This document shows positions 53,871 to 63,010 of a stretch of 64,000 bases of DNA, piece after piece. The stretch is from Catenovulum adriaticum (GTDB taxonomy: Bacteria; Pseudomonadota; Gammaproteobacteria; Enterobacterales; Alteromonadaceae). The number at the start of each line of letters is the position of its first letter. The stretch's first letter is position 1. A model generated the notes under the pieces. That model was not told the origin of the DNA. It did no database searches and was given only the letters and a program-made list of their open reading frames with translations. The position numbers and the translations under genes were made by a program. The stretch covers positions 868,001-932,000 of the forward strand of contig NZ_CP109965.1 in the NCBI RefSeq assembly GCF_026725475.1. The letters are read 5' to 3'.

Positions 53871-53907
53871 CTCCGTATATCATTATCTGTTAAGCCTATA
53901 TACGGAG
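53871..53907 (-). promoter_or_regulatory. Hairpin enclosing the BLUF ribosome binding site
   Basis: In the minus-strand RNA, CTCCGTATAT (from 53907 down) pairs with ATATACGGAG (ending at 53871) around a 17-base loop: a perfect 10-bp stem. The GGAG in the 3' arm is the ribosome site of the BLUF gene, 6 bases before its TTG. It could act as a translational switch or as an attenuator after yfbR. Confidence 0.5.
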
Positions 53908-53923
53908 CTAAATTAAATTTGGA

Positions 53924-54514
53924 TTACTCGGTTAATGCATCTAGCGTTAAACTAAAACTCGGTAAGAACACATCTAAAAAGAATGGAATTTCAGGTTGAG
54001 CCATTTTATCTAGAGTATCTTTGAGCCTGTCTTTAGCGCGTTCAAACTCATGATTGCCCGCGTTGATTTCTTCTACCGTTTTTAAATAAGCAGATAACAC
54101 ATCAGCTGATTTTACAAATTTATATAATTGTTCATCGTGAGCATCTGAGCAGACCAAAGGTTTATAATAACCTTGTAGGCGCTCAGGTAACATATTAACC
54201 AGCTTTTGCTCAGCAATTTTTTCTATCTTTTTATATTCTTGAGCTATGTCTTGATTAAAGTATTTGACGGGATTAGGGAGATCGCCAGTGAGCACTTCAG
54301 GGGCATCATGAAAAATGGCTAAAGTTGCTACGGACTCTGGGTTTACCTCGCCGTCAAAATATTCGTTATGAATAATTGCTAACGCGTGAGCTATCATGGC
54401 TACTTGCAAGGAGTGCTCTTGTACATTTTCAATTTGGGTATTGCGCATTAATGGCCAGCGATTGATTAATTTCATTCTGGCCATGTAAGCAAAAAAGTGG
54501 CTTGCGTCGGTCAT
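53924..54514 (-). CDS. yfbR: 5'-deoxynucleotidase YfbR
   Basis: An HD-domain nucleotidase, 196 residues, that dephosphorylates deoxyribonucleoside 5'-monophosphates. It has EHSLQVAMIAHALA with the first His, FHDAPEVLTGDLPNPVKY with the HD pair, and a downstream Asp in KSADVLSAYLK. The start ATG follows AGGAG. It lies 22 bases after alaA, the same pair as E. coli yfbR-yfbQ. Confidence 0.94.
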   Translation of the reverse strand: MTDASHFFAYMARMKLINRWPLMRNTQIENVQEHSLQVAMIAHALAIIHNEYFDGEVNPESVATLAIFHDAPEVLTGDLPNPVKYFNQDIAQEYKKIEKIAEQKLVNMLPERLQGYYKPLVCSDAHDEQLYKFVKSADVLSAYLKTVEEINAGNHEFERAKDRLKDTLDKMAQPEIPFFLDVFLPSFSLTLDALTE

Positions 54515-54536
54515 GATAACTCCTGTTAATCGTTTG

Positions 54537-55754
54537 CTATTGCTGCCGGTAGCGGCTTAAAAAGCGTTCTAATTTATCTAATGCTTCGGTCAAAATTTCA
54601 ATGTGGGGTAGCGTAACAACCCTAAAATGATCAGGTTGATGCCAGTTAAATCCAGTCCCGTGGACCATCAGAATTTTTTCTTGTCGTAAAAAGTCCAATA
54701 TAAATTTTTCATCGTCTTTAATATTAAATTTATCTTGGTCGAGTTTAGGAAATAAATACATAGCGCCTTTAGGTTTAACGCAGGTAACCCCATCAATTTG
54801 ATTAATACGTTGCCAGGCAAACATAGTTTGCTCATATAAACGACCACCAGGTTCAATTAATTGGTTAATGCTTTGAAAGCCGCCCAGCGCAGTTTGAATT
54901 GCATGCTGGCAAGGTACATTAGCACATAAACGCATAGACGCTAGCATGTCTAAACCTTCAATGTAAGATTCAGCAATGGCTTTGTTACCGCTCAGCATCA
55001 TCCAACCGGCTCTAAAACCCGCAATGCGATAATTTTTTGAAAGTCCGCTAAATGTCACTATAAATACATCATCTGCTAAGCTAGCAGTGGGCGTGTGCGT
55101 GGTTTTGTCGTATAGGACTTTGTCATAAATCTCGTCACTAAAAATAATTAAGTTATGTTTGCGTGCTAAATTGATGATTTGTTTAAGTACATCATCAGAG
55201 TAAACGGCGCCAGTCGGGTTATTTGGATTAATAATAACGATCGCTTTGGTTTTGTCGGTAATTTTGGCTTCAATATCGGCAACATCTGGATTCCATTCGT
55301 TGGTTTCATCACAAATATAGTGCACGGGTTTGCCTCCAGATAATGCAACCGATGCTGTCCAAAGCGGGTAATCTGGGCTAGGTAGCAGCACTTCATCAGA
55401 TTGATTTAATAAACCATTCATTGCCATTAAAATAAGCTCACTAACGCCATTACCAACATAAATATCTTCGATATCAACACCGGTAATATTTTTTTGCTGG
55501 TAGTACTGCATAATGGCGACTCTTGCTGAATAAATCCCTTTCGAATCACAATAACCTTGCGCAGTTGGTAGATTTCGAATGACATCTTTTAATATATCGT
55601 CTGGCGCTTCAAATCCAAATGGTGCAGGGTTGCCAATGTTTAGTTTTAGAACCCTGTGGCCTTCTTCTTCTAAGCGTTTTGCTTCTTTTAGTACTGGACC
55701 CCTAATATCATAACAAACGTGCTGTAGCTTATTAGATTGCTTAATTGACACCAT
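54537..55754 (-). CDS. alaA: Alanine transaminase AlaA (YfbQ)
   Basis: A class-I PLP aminotransferase, 405 residues. It moves an amino group between glutamate and pyruvate. It has NIGNPAPFGFEAPDDIL at the start, IVIINPNNPTGAVY near 173-186, and the PLP Lys in SGLSKNYRIAGFRAGWM near 240. It is adjacent to yfbR, in the same order as in E. coli, which strengthens the AlaA call over the general family name. Confidence 0.92.
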   Translation of the reverse strand: MVSIKQSNKLQHVCYDIRGPVLKEAKRLEEEGHRVLKLNIGNPAPFGFEAPDDILKDVIRNLPTAQGYCDSKGIYSARVAIMQYYQQKNITGVDIEDIYVGNGVSELILMAMNGLLNQSDEVLLPSPDYPLWTASVALSGGKPVHYICDETNEWNPDVADIEAKITDKTKAIVIINPNNPTGAVYSDDVLKQIINLARKHNLIIFSDEIYDKVLYDKTTHTPTASLADDVFIVTFSGLSKNYRIAGFRAGWMMLSGNKAIAESYIEGLDMLASMRLCANVPCQHAIQTALGGFQSINQLIEPGGRLYEQTMFAWQRINQIDGVTCVKPKGAMYLFPKLDQDKFNIKDDEKFILDFLRQEKILMVHGTGFNWHQPDHFRVVTLPHIEILTEALDKLERFLSRYRQQ

Positions 55755-56114
55755 GAATTTATGTAGCCTTTACTCTTGTTTAATTAATTGCAAATTAACG
55801 CAAGCAGGCGAAGTTGTGAAGCTTTAGCTTGATAAAAATAACAAGAAATCCAGCATGCTGAATAAATAATCAAAAATGATAATAAAAAGTTAATTTTTTT
55901 TGATTAATTGGTTGCGGTTTTTGCGGGCTAGTGTCTATATTTATAGATAAGCACAAGCAGCTAAGTTAGCTGAAATCTGGGCTAGAGTTTGCATTTAACA
56001 GGTTAATAATAAATTTAAGCCTTGCGGAAATGCTAAAAGCTCATGTTTAGGATTTAACAAGGCAATTAAAAATTCGTTTATGTCTGCTTAAACGATGATG
56101 ATAGAGGAAATGCT
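55755..56114. other. Intergenic region alaA to DUF2189
   Basis: 360 bases, AT-rich, with divergent genes on both sides, so it should hold two promoters. AGAGG is seen 8 bases before the DUF2189 start. No confident -35/-10 pair, hairpin or small gene was found. Confidence 0.4.
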
Positions 56115-56906
56115 ATGTCACATACAATGAGAAAAGAGGAAAATGCGCTACATGATAATGAACTGGGTCGAGTGATTCCCTGTAATGAATTAGATTGGTC
56201 AGACCCTTTTACTTGGTTAAAACTTGCAATGGTAGATTTGACCAGGGCACCGTTAGTTACTTTATTTTATGGCATTATTTTTACGTTAATTCCGATGGGG
56301 ATTGTTTATCTAGTGTCGTTGACAGAGAATCACTTGGTAATAGCGCCAGCGTTAGTTTGTTTTATGTTATTAGGGCCTTTTTTAGCAGCGGGGCTGTATG
56401 ACGCAAGCTGGGAGTTTGGGAAAGGGCGTAAACCCAGTTTATGGCATAGTATTAAAGCAATACACAGAAACTCAGTGCATGAATGGGCTTTTGCGGTATT
56501 ACTGCTGGTTATTATGATTTTTTGGTTAAGAATAGCCTCATTAATTCACGCTTTTTATCCACCTTTTATCTCTAACGATTTTTCTGAACTGATTCCTTTT
56601 CTTGTCATTGGTAGTGGCGTGGGCGCTTTATTGGCTATGTTTGTATTTACCATTAGCGCTTTTACCCAGCCGATACTGATCGAACGAAAAGTGGATTTAA
56701 TGACAGCGGTATTAAGCAGTATAAATGCGGTGTGGTCTAATAAATTGGTCATGATATTATGGGCGGCCATTATATTTGTGGGTGTGTTGATAGGCTTTTT
56801 AACTAACTTTATTGCTTTTATTGTGATTATGCCATTACTTGGTTTTGCGACTTGGCATGGTTATTTGGATACTATTACAACTAAACGCAAACGTAATTTT
56901 ATGTAA
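56115..56906 (+). CDS. DUF2189 membrane protein
   Basis: A 263-residue protein with about six membrane segments. The N-terminal polar stretch ends at WLKLAMVDLTRAPLVTLFYG, typical of DUF2189 (a W-L-x-D-x-Rap motif before the first helix), and LLGPFLAAGLYDASWEFGKG follows. The function of the family is unknown. AGAGG precedes the ATG. A shared terminator follows. Confidence 0.82.
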   Translation: MSHTMRKEENALHDNELGRVIPCNELDWSDPFTWLKLAMVDLTRAPLVTLFYGIIFTLIPMGIVYLVSLTENHLVIAPALVCFMLLGPFLAAGLYDASWEFGKGRKPSLWHSIKAIHRNSVHEWAFAVLLLVIMIFWLRIASLIHAFYPPFISNDFSELIPFLVIGSGVGALLAMFVFTISAFTQPILIERKVDLMTAVLSSINAVWSNKLVMILWAAIIFVGVLIGFLTNFIAFIVIMPLLGFATWHGYLDTITTKRKRNFM

Positions 56907-56965
56907 ATAAGACGGAAAGTGGTTTATTGGTTAAATCAATATTAGCCAGTACCAATTAAACAAAT

Positions 56966-56994
56966 AAAAAGGCGAATTTTGTATTCGCCTTTTT
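56966..56994. terminator. Bidirectional terminator
   Basis: AAAAAGGCGAAT (56966-56977) and ATTCGCCTTTTT (56983-56994) form a perfect 12-bp stem with a 5-base loop. The A-rich and T-rich arms make it usable on both strands, between the convergent DUF2189 and yciI genes. Confidence 0.85.
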
Positions 56995-57066
56995 AGTTTT
57001 CAGGGTCATGGAAAATTGGGCGTATTGCTGCAACTTTTCATTCTACTTGCACGGTTTATTCGCTAA

Positions 57067-57369
57067 TTAGGGTAGTACTTTTTTAAAAGGTTTGACTGTT
57101 ACACTTTGGTAAACACCTGCTTTAATATATGGGTCAGCGTCAGCCCAAGTTTGTGCATCTTCAAGTGAGTCAAACTCAGCAATGACAGTTGAACCAGTAA
57201 ATCCTGCATCGCCAGGCTCTTCGCTGTCAATTGCAGGGTTTGGTCCGGCAACTAATAACCGGCCTTGTTCTTTTAAATCCATTAAACGTGCTAAATGCGC
57301 TTCGCGTGATTTTTTGCGAAGCGGTAAACTGTTTGCTACATCTTGACTAATAATGGCATACCACATCAT
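57067..57369 (-). CDS. yciI: YciI family protein
   Basis: A 100-residue ferredoxin-like-fold protein starting MMWYAIISQDVANSLPLRKK, with HLARLMDLKEQGRLLVAGPN and the conserved His and Asp positions of YciI-type proteins (DADPYIKAGVY near the end). Its role is unclear; relatives include dechlorinases and metabolite-handling enzymes. It overlaps yciB by one base, and both lie downstream of trpA, as in other gammaproteobacteria. Confidence 0.9.
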   Translation of the reverse strand: MMWYAIISQDVANSLPLRKKSREAHLARLMDLKEQGRLLVAGPNPAIDSEEPGDAGFTGSTVIAEFDSLEDAQTWADADPYIKAGVYQSVTVKPFKKVLP

Positions 57370-57929
57370 TAATGCTCCTCTTTTTCCTTGTTGGGGGTCT
57401 CTTCTTTGGGTAGGTGAGGGTATAAAAAGGCAATGGTGATCACTGTAAATGCGATTGTTAGCCCCATTAATCCAAATAATTTAAAATTAACCCAAAAGTC
57501 TTGCGAAAAATTATAGGCGATATATAAATTAAGCACGGCTAGCGCAGCAAAAAATGCACTCCACGCATAACTTACTTTAGCCCATAATGAGCTGGGTAAT
57601 TGAATTTCTTTACCTAGCATTTTTTCAATTGGGCTAATTTTAAAGAACGCTTGGCTGATAAATATGCCCAGCGCAAATAAACCATTTACGACAGTTACTT
57701 TCCATTTAATAAATTCGTCATTTTGAAAATAAATGGTTAGACCACCCATTAACAATACAATTAAAAATAAAATAAGATGCTTTTTGGGTAAAGTTTTTTC
57801 TTTAACCCATGCATAAATTAAATGTAAGCCGGTAGTACCAATTAGCGCAGCCGTAGCCCAATAGATATCAACGGTTTTGTAAACAATAAAAAAAACTGCA
57901 ATATGGAGGTATTCAAATAAATTTTGCAT
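57369..57929 (-). CDS. yciB: Septation protein A homologue YciB
   Basis: A 186-residue inner-membrane protein with five membrane segments, starting MQNLFEYLHIAVFFIVYKTV. VVNGLFALGIFISQAFFKIS and WAKVSYAWSAFFAALAVLNL are typical of the IspZ/YciB family, which is linked to cell envelope synthesis and division. The C-terminal 15 residues are charged and cytoplasmic. It is separated from trpA by a hairpin. Confidence 0.93.
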   Translation of the reverse strand: MQNLFEYLHIAVFFIVYKTVDIYWATAALIGTTGLHLIYAWVKEKTLPKKHLILFLIVLLMGGLTIYFQNDEFIKWKVTVVNGLFALGIFISQAFFKISPIEKMLGKEIQLPSSLWAKVSYAWSAFFAALAVLNLYIAYNFSQDFWVNFKLFGLMGLTIAFTVITIAFLYPHLPKEETPNKEKEEH

Positions 57930-57956
57930 TTTGTGCTCGATATTCGGTTAGAAAAT

Positions 57957-57980
57957 AAGTGCAGGAAACCACCTGCACTT
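57957..57980 (-). terminator. Probable terminator of the trp operon
   Basis: AAGTGCAGG (57957-57965) and CCTGCACTT (57972-57980) form a 9-bp stem with a 6-base loop, 39 bases after the trpA stop on the minus strand, followed by ATTTTCT. It is followed by yciB. Confidence 0.6.
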
Positions 57981-58019
57981 TAGTTAAAAATGCATTAACA
58001 ATCGTCTTATTATGTTCGC

Positions 58020-58829
58020 TTAACCTTGGGTCGCTGCTTTCATATTTTCGACAAATGTTTTTAGCTCATTCAACATTTTGGCTGGATCTGTTAAATTATC
58101 TTCAATGATTTTTACCACGGCAGAACCGCTTATTGCGCCATCTGCGCCACTTTCAATAGCTGCTTTTACGTGTTCTGGCTTCGATATCCCAAACCCCAAC
58201 AAACTAGGCGGCGCATTAAAATTTTTGAGAGCATTAACTATATTTTCAACCGGCATACTGGCTTCTGTTTCTGTGCCGGTAACGCCTGCTCGGCTCAATA
58301 AATAGGTGTATCCTTGACCTAGCTCAGCAACCTGCTTGAGCGTTGCTTCGCTGCCATTTGGTGGTGCAATAAAGATAGGTGCGATATCGTATTTTTTGGC
58401 AACGCTACAAAAAACTTTACTTTCTCGTGCTGGTACGTCTGCGACTAATACTGAGTCGATCCCAACTTGGCTACAAGTTTGATAAAATGAATCTAAACCT
58501 TTAGCAAACACTAGGTTGCTATAAAGTAATAACCCGATAGGGATATCAGCGGTATATTCACGAATTTTTTTAATTATATCGAAGCAATCCGGTAGTGTTA
58601 CATGTGCATCAATCGCTCGGATATTCGCTTTTTGAATGGTCGGGCCATCCGCAATTGGGTCAGAATACGGAATACCCAGTTCAAGCGCGTCAGCACCACC
58701 ATCAATTAGTGCTTTAATAATTTCAAATGATTGTTCTAAATTAGGATCGCCAATAGTGACAAAAGGAACAAAAGCGCCTTGGTTTTTAGCTTTAAGCTGT
58801 GTAAATAGCGATGAATAACGCTTACTCAT
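58020..58829 (-). CDS. trpA: Tryptophan synthase alpha chain
   Basis: TrpA cleaves indole-3-glycerol phosphate to indole and glyceraldehyde-3-phosphate. It has 269 residues. Catalytic acids are the Glu in ALELGIPYSDP and the Asp in DPIADGPTIQ. VLVADVPARES and LSRAGVTGTET follow. Its start overlaps trpB by 8 bases, as in many trp operons. Confidence 0.97.
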   Translation of the reverse strand: MSKRYSSLFTQLKAKNQGAFVPFVTIGDPNLEQSFEIIKALIDGGADALELGIPYSDPIADGPTIQKANIRAIDAHVTLPDCFDIIKKIREYTADIPIGLLLYSNLVFAKGLDSFYQTCSQVGIDSVLVADVPARESKVFCSVAKKYDIAPIFIAPPNGSEATLKQVAELGQGYTYLLSRAGVTGTETEASMPVENIVNALKNFNAPPSLLGFGISKPEHVKAAIESGADGAISGSAVVKIIEDNLTDPAKMLNELKTFVENMKAATQG

Positions 58830-60015
58830 AATGTCCCCCTTGTTCTAATACTCTGTGCACGTGCGCTAAATCTTTATCACCACGGCCTGATAAATTAACC
58901 ACAATAATGGTTTCTTCTGTGGCTTGCTCGGCAATTTTTAATGCATGAGCGAGTGCATGTGATGATTCAAGGGCAGGAATAATACCTTCACTTTTGCACA
59001 ATAATTGGAATGCATTGAGTGCTTCATCATCATTGGCGGCTACATATTCAGCGCGGCCAATATCATGTAAGTAGGCGTGCTGAGGGCCAACTGCTGGATA
59101 ATCTAAACCGGCAGAAACAGAGTATGACTCTTCAATTTGACCAAATTGGTCTTGCATTATGTAGGTCATTGCACCGTGTAAAACACCTTTTGTGCCTTTA
59201 CAAATAGTCGCCCCATGTTTAAGACTTGATAAACCATGCCCGCCAGGTTCAACCCCAACTAATTTAACTGACTTTTCGTCAATAAAATCATTAAACATAC
59301 CAATTGCATTAGAGCCACCGCCAACGCAAGCAACCACGTAATCAGGTAATCGACCTTCGGTTTTTAATACTTGCAGTTTAGCTTCTTCACCAATCATTTT
59401 TTGAAATTCACGTACTAATGTTGGAAAAGGGTGAGGACCAGCCGCTGTGCCTAATAAATAATGACTATCTTCATAGCTGGCAGACCAGTCACGTAATGCT
59501 TCATTTACAGCATCTTTTAATGTACCCGAGCCTGCATCAACAGGAATAACTTCAGCACCCATTAATTTCATTCTAAAAACGTTAGGCTGTTGACGCTCAC
59601 AATCTTTTGCACCCATATAAATTTTGCATTTTAGATCTAATAATGCGCATGCTAAAGCCGTTGCAACGCCATGCTGGCCAGCCCCTGTTTCTGCAATAAC
59701 GCATTTTTTACCCATACGCTTTGTTAACAGAGCTTGGCCCAGTACTTGGTTTGTTTTATGTGCGCCGCCATGTAATAAATCTTCACGTTTTAAATAAATC
59801 TTAGCCAATGGATTAGGCGAAAAATTTCGAGTTAATGTCAGCGGAGTAGGGCGGCCAGCATATTCATTTAATAGTTGTTCAAATTCTATTTGAAATTCAG
59901 GATCGTTTTGAGATTTGATAAATTCTTGTTCTAGCTGCTCTAATGCAGGAACTAACAGTTCTGGAACAAACATACCACCAAACTCGCCAAAGTAAGCGTC
60001 TAGATGTTGTGTCAT
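58822..60015 (-). CDS. trpB: Tryptophan synthase beta chain
   Basis: TrpB joins indole and serine to tryptophan, with pyridoxal phosphate. The PLP Lys lies in GGAHKTNQVLGQAL, the substrate-binding ETGAGQHGVATA follows, and the phosphate loop is GGGSNAIGMFNDF. At 397 residues it is the standard size. It overlaps trpA by 8 bases and lies 13 bases after trpCF. Confidence 0.98.
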   Translation of the reverse strand: MTQHLDAYFGEFGGMFVPELLVPALEQLEQEFIKSQNDPEFQIEFEQLLNEYAGRPTPLTLTRNFSPNPLAKIYLKREDLLHGGAHKTNQVLGQALLTKRMGKKCVIAETGAGQHGVATALACALLDLKCKIYMGAKDCERQQPNVFRMKLMGAEVIPVDAGSGTLKDAVNEALRDWSASYEDSHYLLGTAAGPHPFPTLVREFQKMIGEEAKLQVLKTEGRLPDYVVACVGGGSNAIGMFNDFIDEKSVKLVGVEPGGHGLSSLKHGATICKGTKGVLHGAMTYIMQDQFGQIEESYSVSAGLDYPAVGPQHAYLHDIGRAEYVAANDDEALNAFQLLCKSEGIIPALESSHALAHALKIAEQATEETIIVVNLSGRGDKDLAHVHRVLEQGGHYE

Positions 60016-60028
60016 AATTTCCTCAATA

Positions 60029-61393
60029 TTATTTAAGTGCGCTAAATGCGGCGTTTAATTTTTCTGCCGATTTAATGCCGGGTTGGCTTTCAACCCCTGA
60101 ATTTAAGTCAAGACCAATAGCACCTTGTTGTGCTGCTTCTAATGCATTGTCTGGGCTAATACCGCCAGCGAGCATAAATGGGATTTTTAGCTGTTGTTGT
60201 TTTATACTTTGCCAGTCAAAGGTTTGTCCGGTGCCGCCCGCAGCAGATTGAGTGCTAGAATCAAGTAACCAACGGTCAATATCAACTAGATTGGGTAAAG
60301 CCGCTTTACTTGGATTGTGTGCTTTCCAAATTTTAACATGCTCAGCTAGCTTAGGTTTTAATTTATTGATGTAGGCTTGATCTTCGTTTCCATGAAGCTG
60401 AACGATATCTAAGTTTAATGCTTTAGCTGTGTCGGCAATGGTTAAAACCGGAGCGTTAACAAAAACACCTACATAGGCTAAATCTGCACCTTTTTGTATT
60501 TGTTTGGCTTGTGCTATATCGATACAGCGAGGCGATTTTTCCGCAAAAATTAGCCCGCCATAAACAGCACCAGCGGCTTTTGCAGCTTGAGCATCTTGTG
60601 CTCGGGTCAGCCCGCAGACTTTATTTTCACCCATTACCAGTTTTTGCACTGCTAGGGGCAAGTTATTCTGAGCCATTAGGGAGCTACCCACTAAAAAGCC
60701 ATTAGCATATTCGCGTAACTCTGAAACATGATCATGGGTGTAAATACCGGATTCAGAAATGACCAATCTATCTTTAGGTATTTGTGGAGCTAAATCGCGC
60801 GTCGTTTGCAAATTGGTAGAAAGATCGCGGAGATTGCGGTTATTAATACCAATAATTTTTGCATCCAAGGCAATGGCTCTTTCTAACTCAGATTGATTTG
60901 AAACCTCGGTAAGAATATCTAGTTGATATTCATTAGCTAATGTTGCTAGGGTTTTATATTCATCGTCATTTAATACAGATAACATTAATAAAATAGCATC
61001 GGCATTATAATAACGAGCTAAATAAACTTGATAGGGGTCAACAAAAAAATCTTTGCATATACAGGGTTGATGCACTTTACCGCGAACATACTCAAGGTAT
61101 TGGTGATCGCCCTGAAAATATTTTTTATCGGTTAAAACAGAGATACCCGATGCATAAGGCAGGTAGGCATCAATAATTTCATCTAAATTAAATTCCGCGC
61201 GGATGAGCCCTTTTGACGGGCTGGCCTTTTTGCATTCTAATATAAAACCGACATTGGCTTTGTTAATAGCATCATACAAGCTGCGATCCGACACAGTTAA
61301 TTTGTCTTTGAAACCTGCTAAGGGAAAATCAATTTTTTGTTGAGCGACTTCAACTCTTTTGTCTGCACAAATTTTTTCTAATACGTTAGCCAT
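60029..61393 (-). CDS. trpCF: Bifunctional indole-3-glycerol phosphate synthase / PRA isomerase
   Basis: A 454-residue fusion. The N-terminal IGPS domain (about 1-255) has FILECKKASPSKGLI, CKDFFVDPYQVYLAR, GINNRNLRDL and SESGI. The C-terminal PRAI domain (about 256-454) has VCGLTRAQDAQAA, YVGVFVNAP and LDLNSGVES. It carries out two consecutive steps. The start overlaps trpD by 8 bases. This is the fused form usual in gammaproteobacteria. Confidence 0.97.
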   Translation of the reverse strand: MANVLEKICADKRVEVAQQKIDFPLAGFKDKLTVSDRSLYDAINKANVGFILECKKASPSKGLIRAEFNLDEIIDAYLPYASGISVLTDKKYFQGDHQYLEYVRGKVHQPCICKDFFVDPYQVYLARYYNADAILLMLSVLNDDEYKTLATLANEYQLDILTEVSNQSELERAIALDAKIIGINNRNLRDLSTNLQTTRDLAPQIPKDRLVISESGIYTHDHVSELREYANGFLVGSSLMAQNNLPLAVQKLVMGENKVCGLTRAQDAQAAKAAGAVYGGLIFAEKSPRCIDIAQAKQIQKGADLAYVGVFVNAPVLTIADTAKALNLDIVQLHGNEDQAYINKLKPKLAEHVKIWKAHNPSKAALPNLVDIDRWLLDSSTQSAAGGTGQTFDWQSIKQQQLKIPFMLAGGISPDNALEAAQQGAIGLDLNSGVESQPGIKSAEKLNAAFSALK

Positions 61394-62393
61394 TTGAATG
61401 TTCCGCGAATAGTTTTAAAGTTGCCAAGGCTTTACCTGAAGCCATGGCATCAAGTGCTTGTTGAGCACCTTGTTTAAAATCAGTGGCTAAATTTGCCATG
61501 ACTAGTAAAGCAGATACATTTATAGCTACCGCATTTAAATGTGCCTGTTTGCCTTTGCCTGATAACATGTCTAGGCAAATATTTTTATTTTCATCTGGCG
61601 TGCCGCCTTTAATATCAACCAATTGCGCTTGTTCAACGCCAAAGTCTGCGGGGCTTAAAACATATTCTTTAATATCGCCATTAATTAATTCGCAAACTTG
61701 AGTTTCACCATGGATCGCAATTTCATCTAGACCAGAGCCATGAACAACCATAGCGCGTTTGGCATTGAGTTGTTGTAAGGTTTGTGCAACTGGCAATAAT
61801 AACTCAGGTGTATAGACTCCTAGTAACTGAATATCTGGTGAGGCCGGATTAGCAAGCGGCCCTAAAATATTAAAAATAGTACGGGTTTTTAGGGCTTGTC
61901 TTACGGGCATTGCGTGCTTTACGCCCGCGTGGTATTGAGGCGCAAAAAAGAAGCAAATACCGGCTTTGTCTAAACATGCTCTGGCTTGTTTAGGGCTAGG
62001 TGTTAAATTTATACCTAGTCCTTCTAGTAAATCTGATGAGCCTGATTTGCTCGATACACTTCGATTACCATGTTTTGTCATTTTTAAACCGCAAGCTGCT
62101 GCTACAATAGCTGCCGTCGTTGAAATATTAATGGTATCTGCGCCATCGCCACCAGTGCCGCAACTATCGGCAATTAAATAATTTGGTCGTTCAAAATCAA
62201 GTGCATTGTCACGCATTGCCTGTGCTGCACCCGCTATTTCTTGTGGTTTTTCACCTTTTACTTTTAATCCCGCTAACATCGCAGATAACAATAAAGGGTC
62301 AACCCGACCTTGTACAACTTGGTTAAAAAACGCCAAGCTTTGCGATTTGCTTGAATCTTGGCCGTTAAATGTATTATTGATAAAATCTAACAT
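61386..62393 (-). CDS. trpD: Anthranilate phosphoribosyltransferase
   Basis: A 335-residue enzyme joining anthranilate and PRPP. It has DSCGTGGDGADTINIST (PRPP loop), KHGNRSVSSKSGSSDLLE and the second-domain block ARTIFNILGPLANP-like RTIFNILGPLANPASP. It is a separate protein, not fused to trpG, unlike E. coli. The start lies 15 bases after trpG. Confidence 0.97.
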   Translation of the reverse strand: MLDFINNTFNGQDSSKSQSLAFFNQVVQGRVDPLLLSAMLAGLKVKGEKPQEIAGAAQAMRDNALDFERPNYLIADSCGTGGDGADTINISTTAAIVAAACGLKMTKHGNRSVSSKSGSSDLLEGLGINLTPSPKQARACLDKAGICFFFAPQYHAGVKHAMPVRQALKTRTIFNILGPLANPASPDIQLLGVYTPELLLPVAQTLQQLNAKRAMVVHGSGLDEIAIHGETQVCELINGDIKEYVLSPADFGVEQAQLVDIKGGTPDENKNICLDMLSGKGKQAHLNAVAINVSALLVMANLATDFKQGAQQALDAMASGKALATLKLFAEHSNG

Positions 62394-62408
62394 CAGCTGT
62401 CCTTATTA

Positions 62409-63008
62409 TTATTTTGATTCAGTTAAAAAGGTTAAACTCTGGCGTAATAATTTTGAGCCAAATGTTGTGAGTATGCTCTCAGGATGAAATTGATAGCCTA
62501 AAACTTTGTCTTTTTGGTTCATTACGCCCATTGGAATGTCATTTACTTTTGCAATTATATCAAGGCAATCAGGTACTTGAGTGGCCATTAATGAATGGTA
62601 CCGAGCAACAAATAGCGGATTAGCTAAACCATCGAATACGGCGTGTTGATTATGGTCAATTGGAGACGCTTTACCATGTACAATCTCACCTGATCCGCCC
62701 ACTGTACCACCATAGGCTTCTACAATGGCTTGATGACCTAAGCAAATTCCAATAATTGGAAAATGCCCAATTGTCATTTTGATTAATTCTAGCATGCACC
62801 CCGCTTGCTGAGGGTTGCCTGGACCTGGCGATAACATTAACACGACAGGTGTATCGCAGGTCTGCATTTTTTCAAAAATAAGCTTAGCGGACACATTGTT
62901 GCGGTAAACCACTAGTTCAAAACCAATAGACTTTAGCTCATCAACTAGGTTGTAGGTAAATGAATCAAAATTGTCGAGTAAAAATACGGTTGCTTTGCTG
63001 GCAGACAT
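62409..63008 (-). CDS. trpG: Anthranilate synthase glutamine amidotransferase subunit
   Basis: A 199-residue class-I amidotransferase supplying ammonia to TrpE. It starts with FLLDNFDSFTYNLVDEL, has an SPGPGNPQQAG loop, the catalytic Cys in GICLGHQAI, and His-Glu in FHPESIL near the end. It lies 2 bases after trpE and 15 bases before trpD. Confidence 0.97.
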   Translation of the reverse strand: MSASKATVFLLDNFDSFTYNLVDELKSIGFELVVYRNNVSAKLIFEKMQTCDTPVVLMLSPGPGNPQQAGCMLELIKMTIGHFPIIGICLGHQAIVEAYGGTVGGSGEIVHGKASPIDHNQHAVFDGLANPLFVARYHSLMATQVPDCLDIIAKVNDIPMGVMNQKDKVLGYQFHPESILTTFGSKLLRQSLTFLTESK

Positions 63009-63010
63009 GA

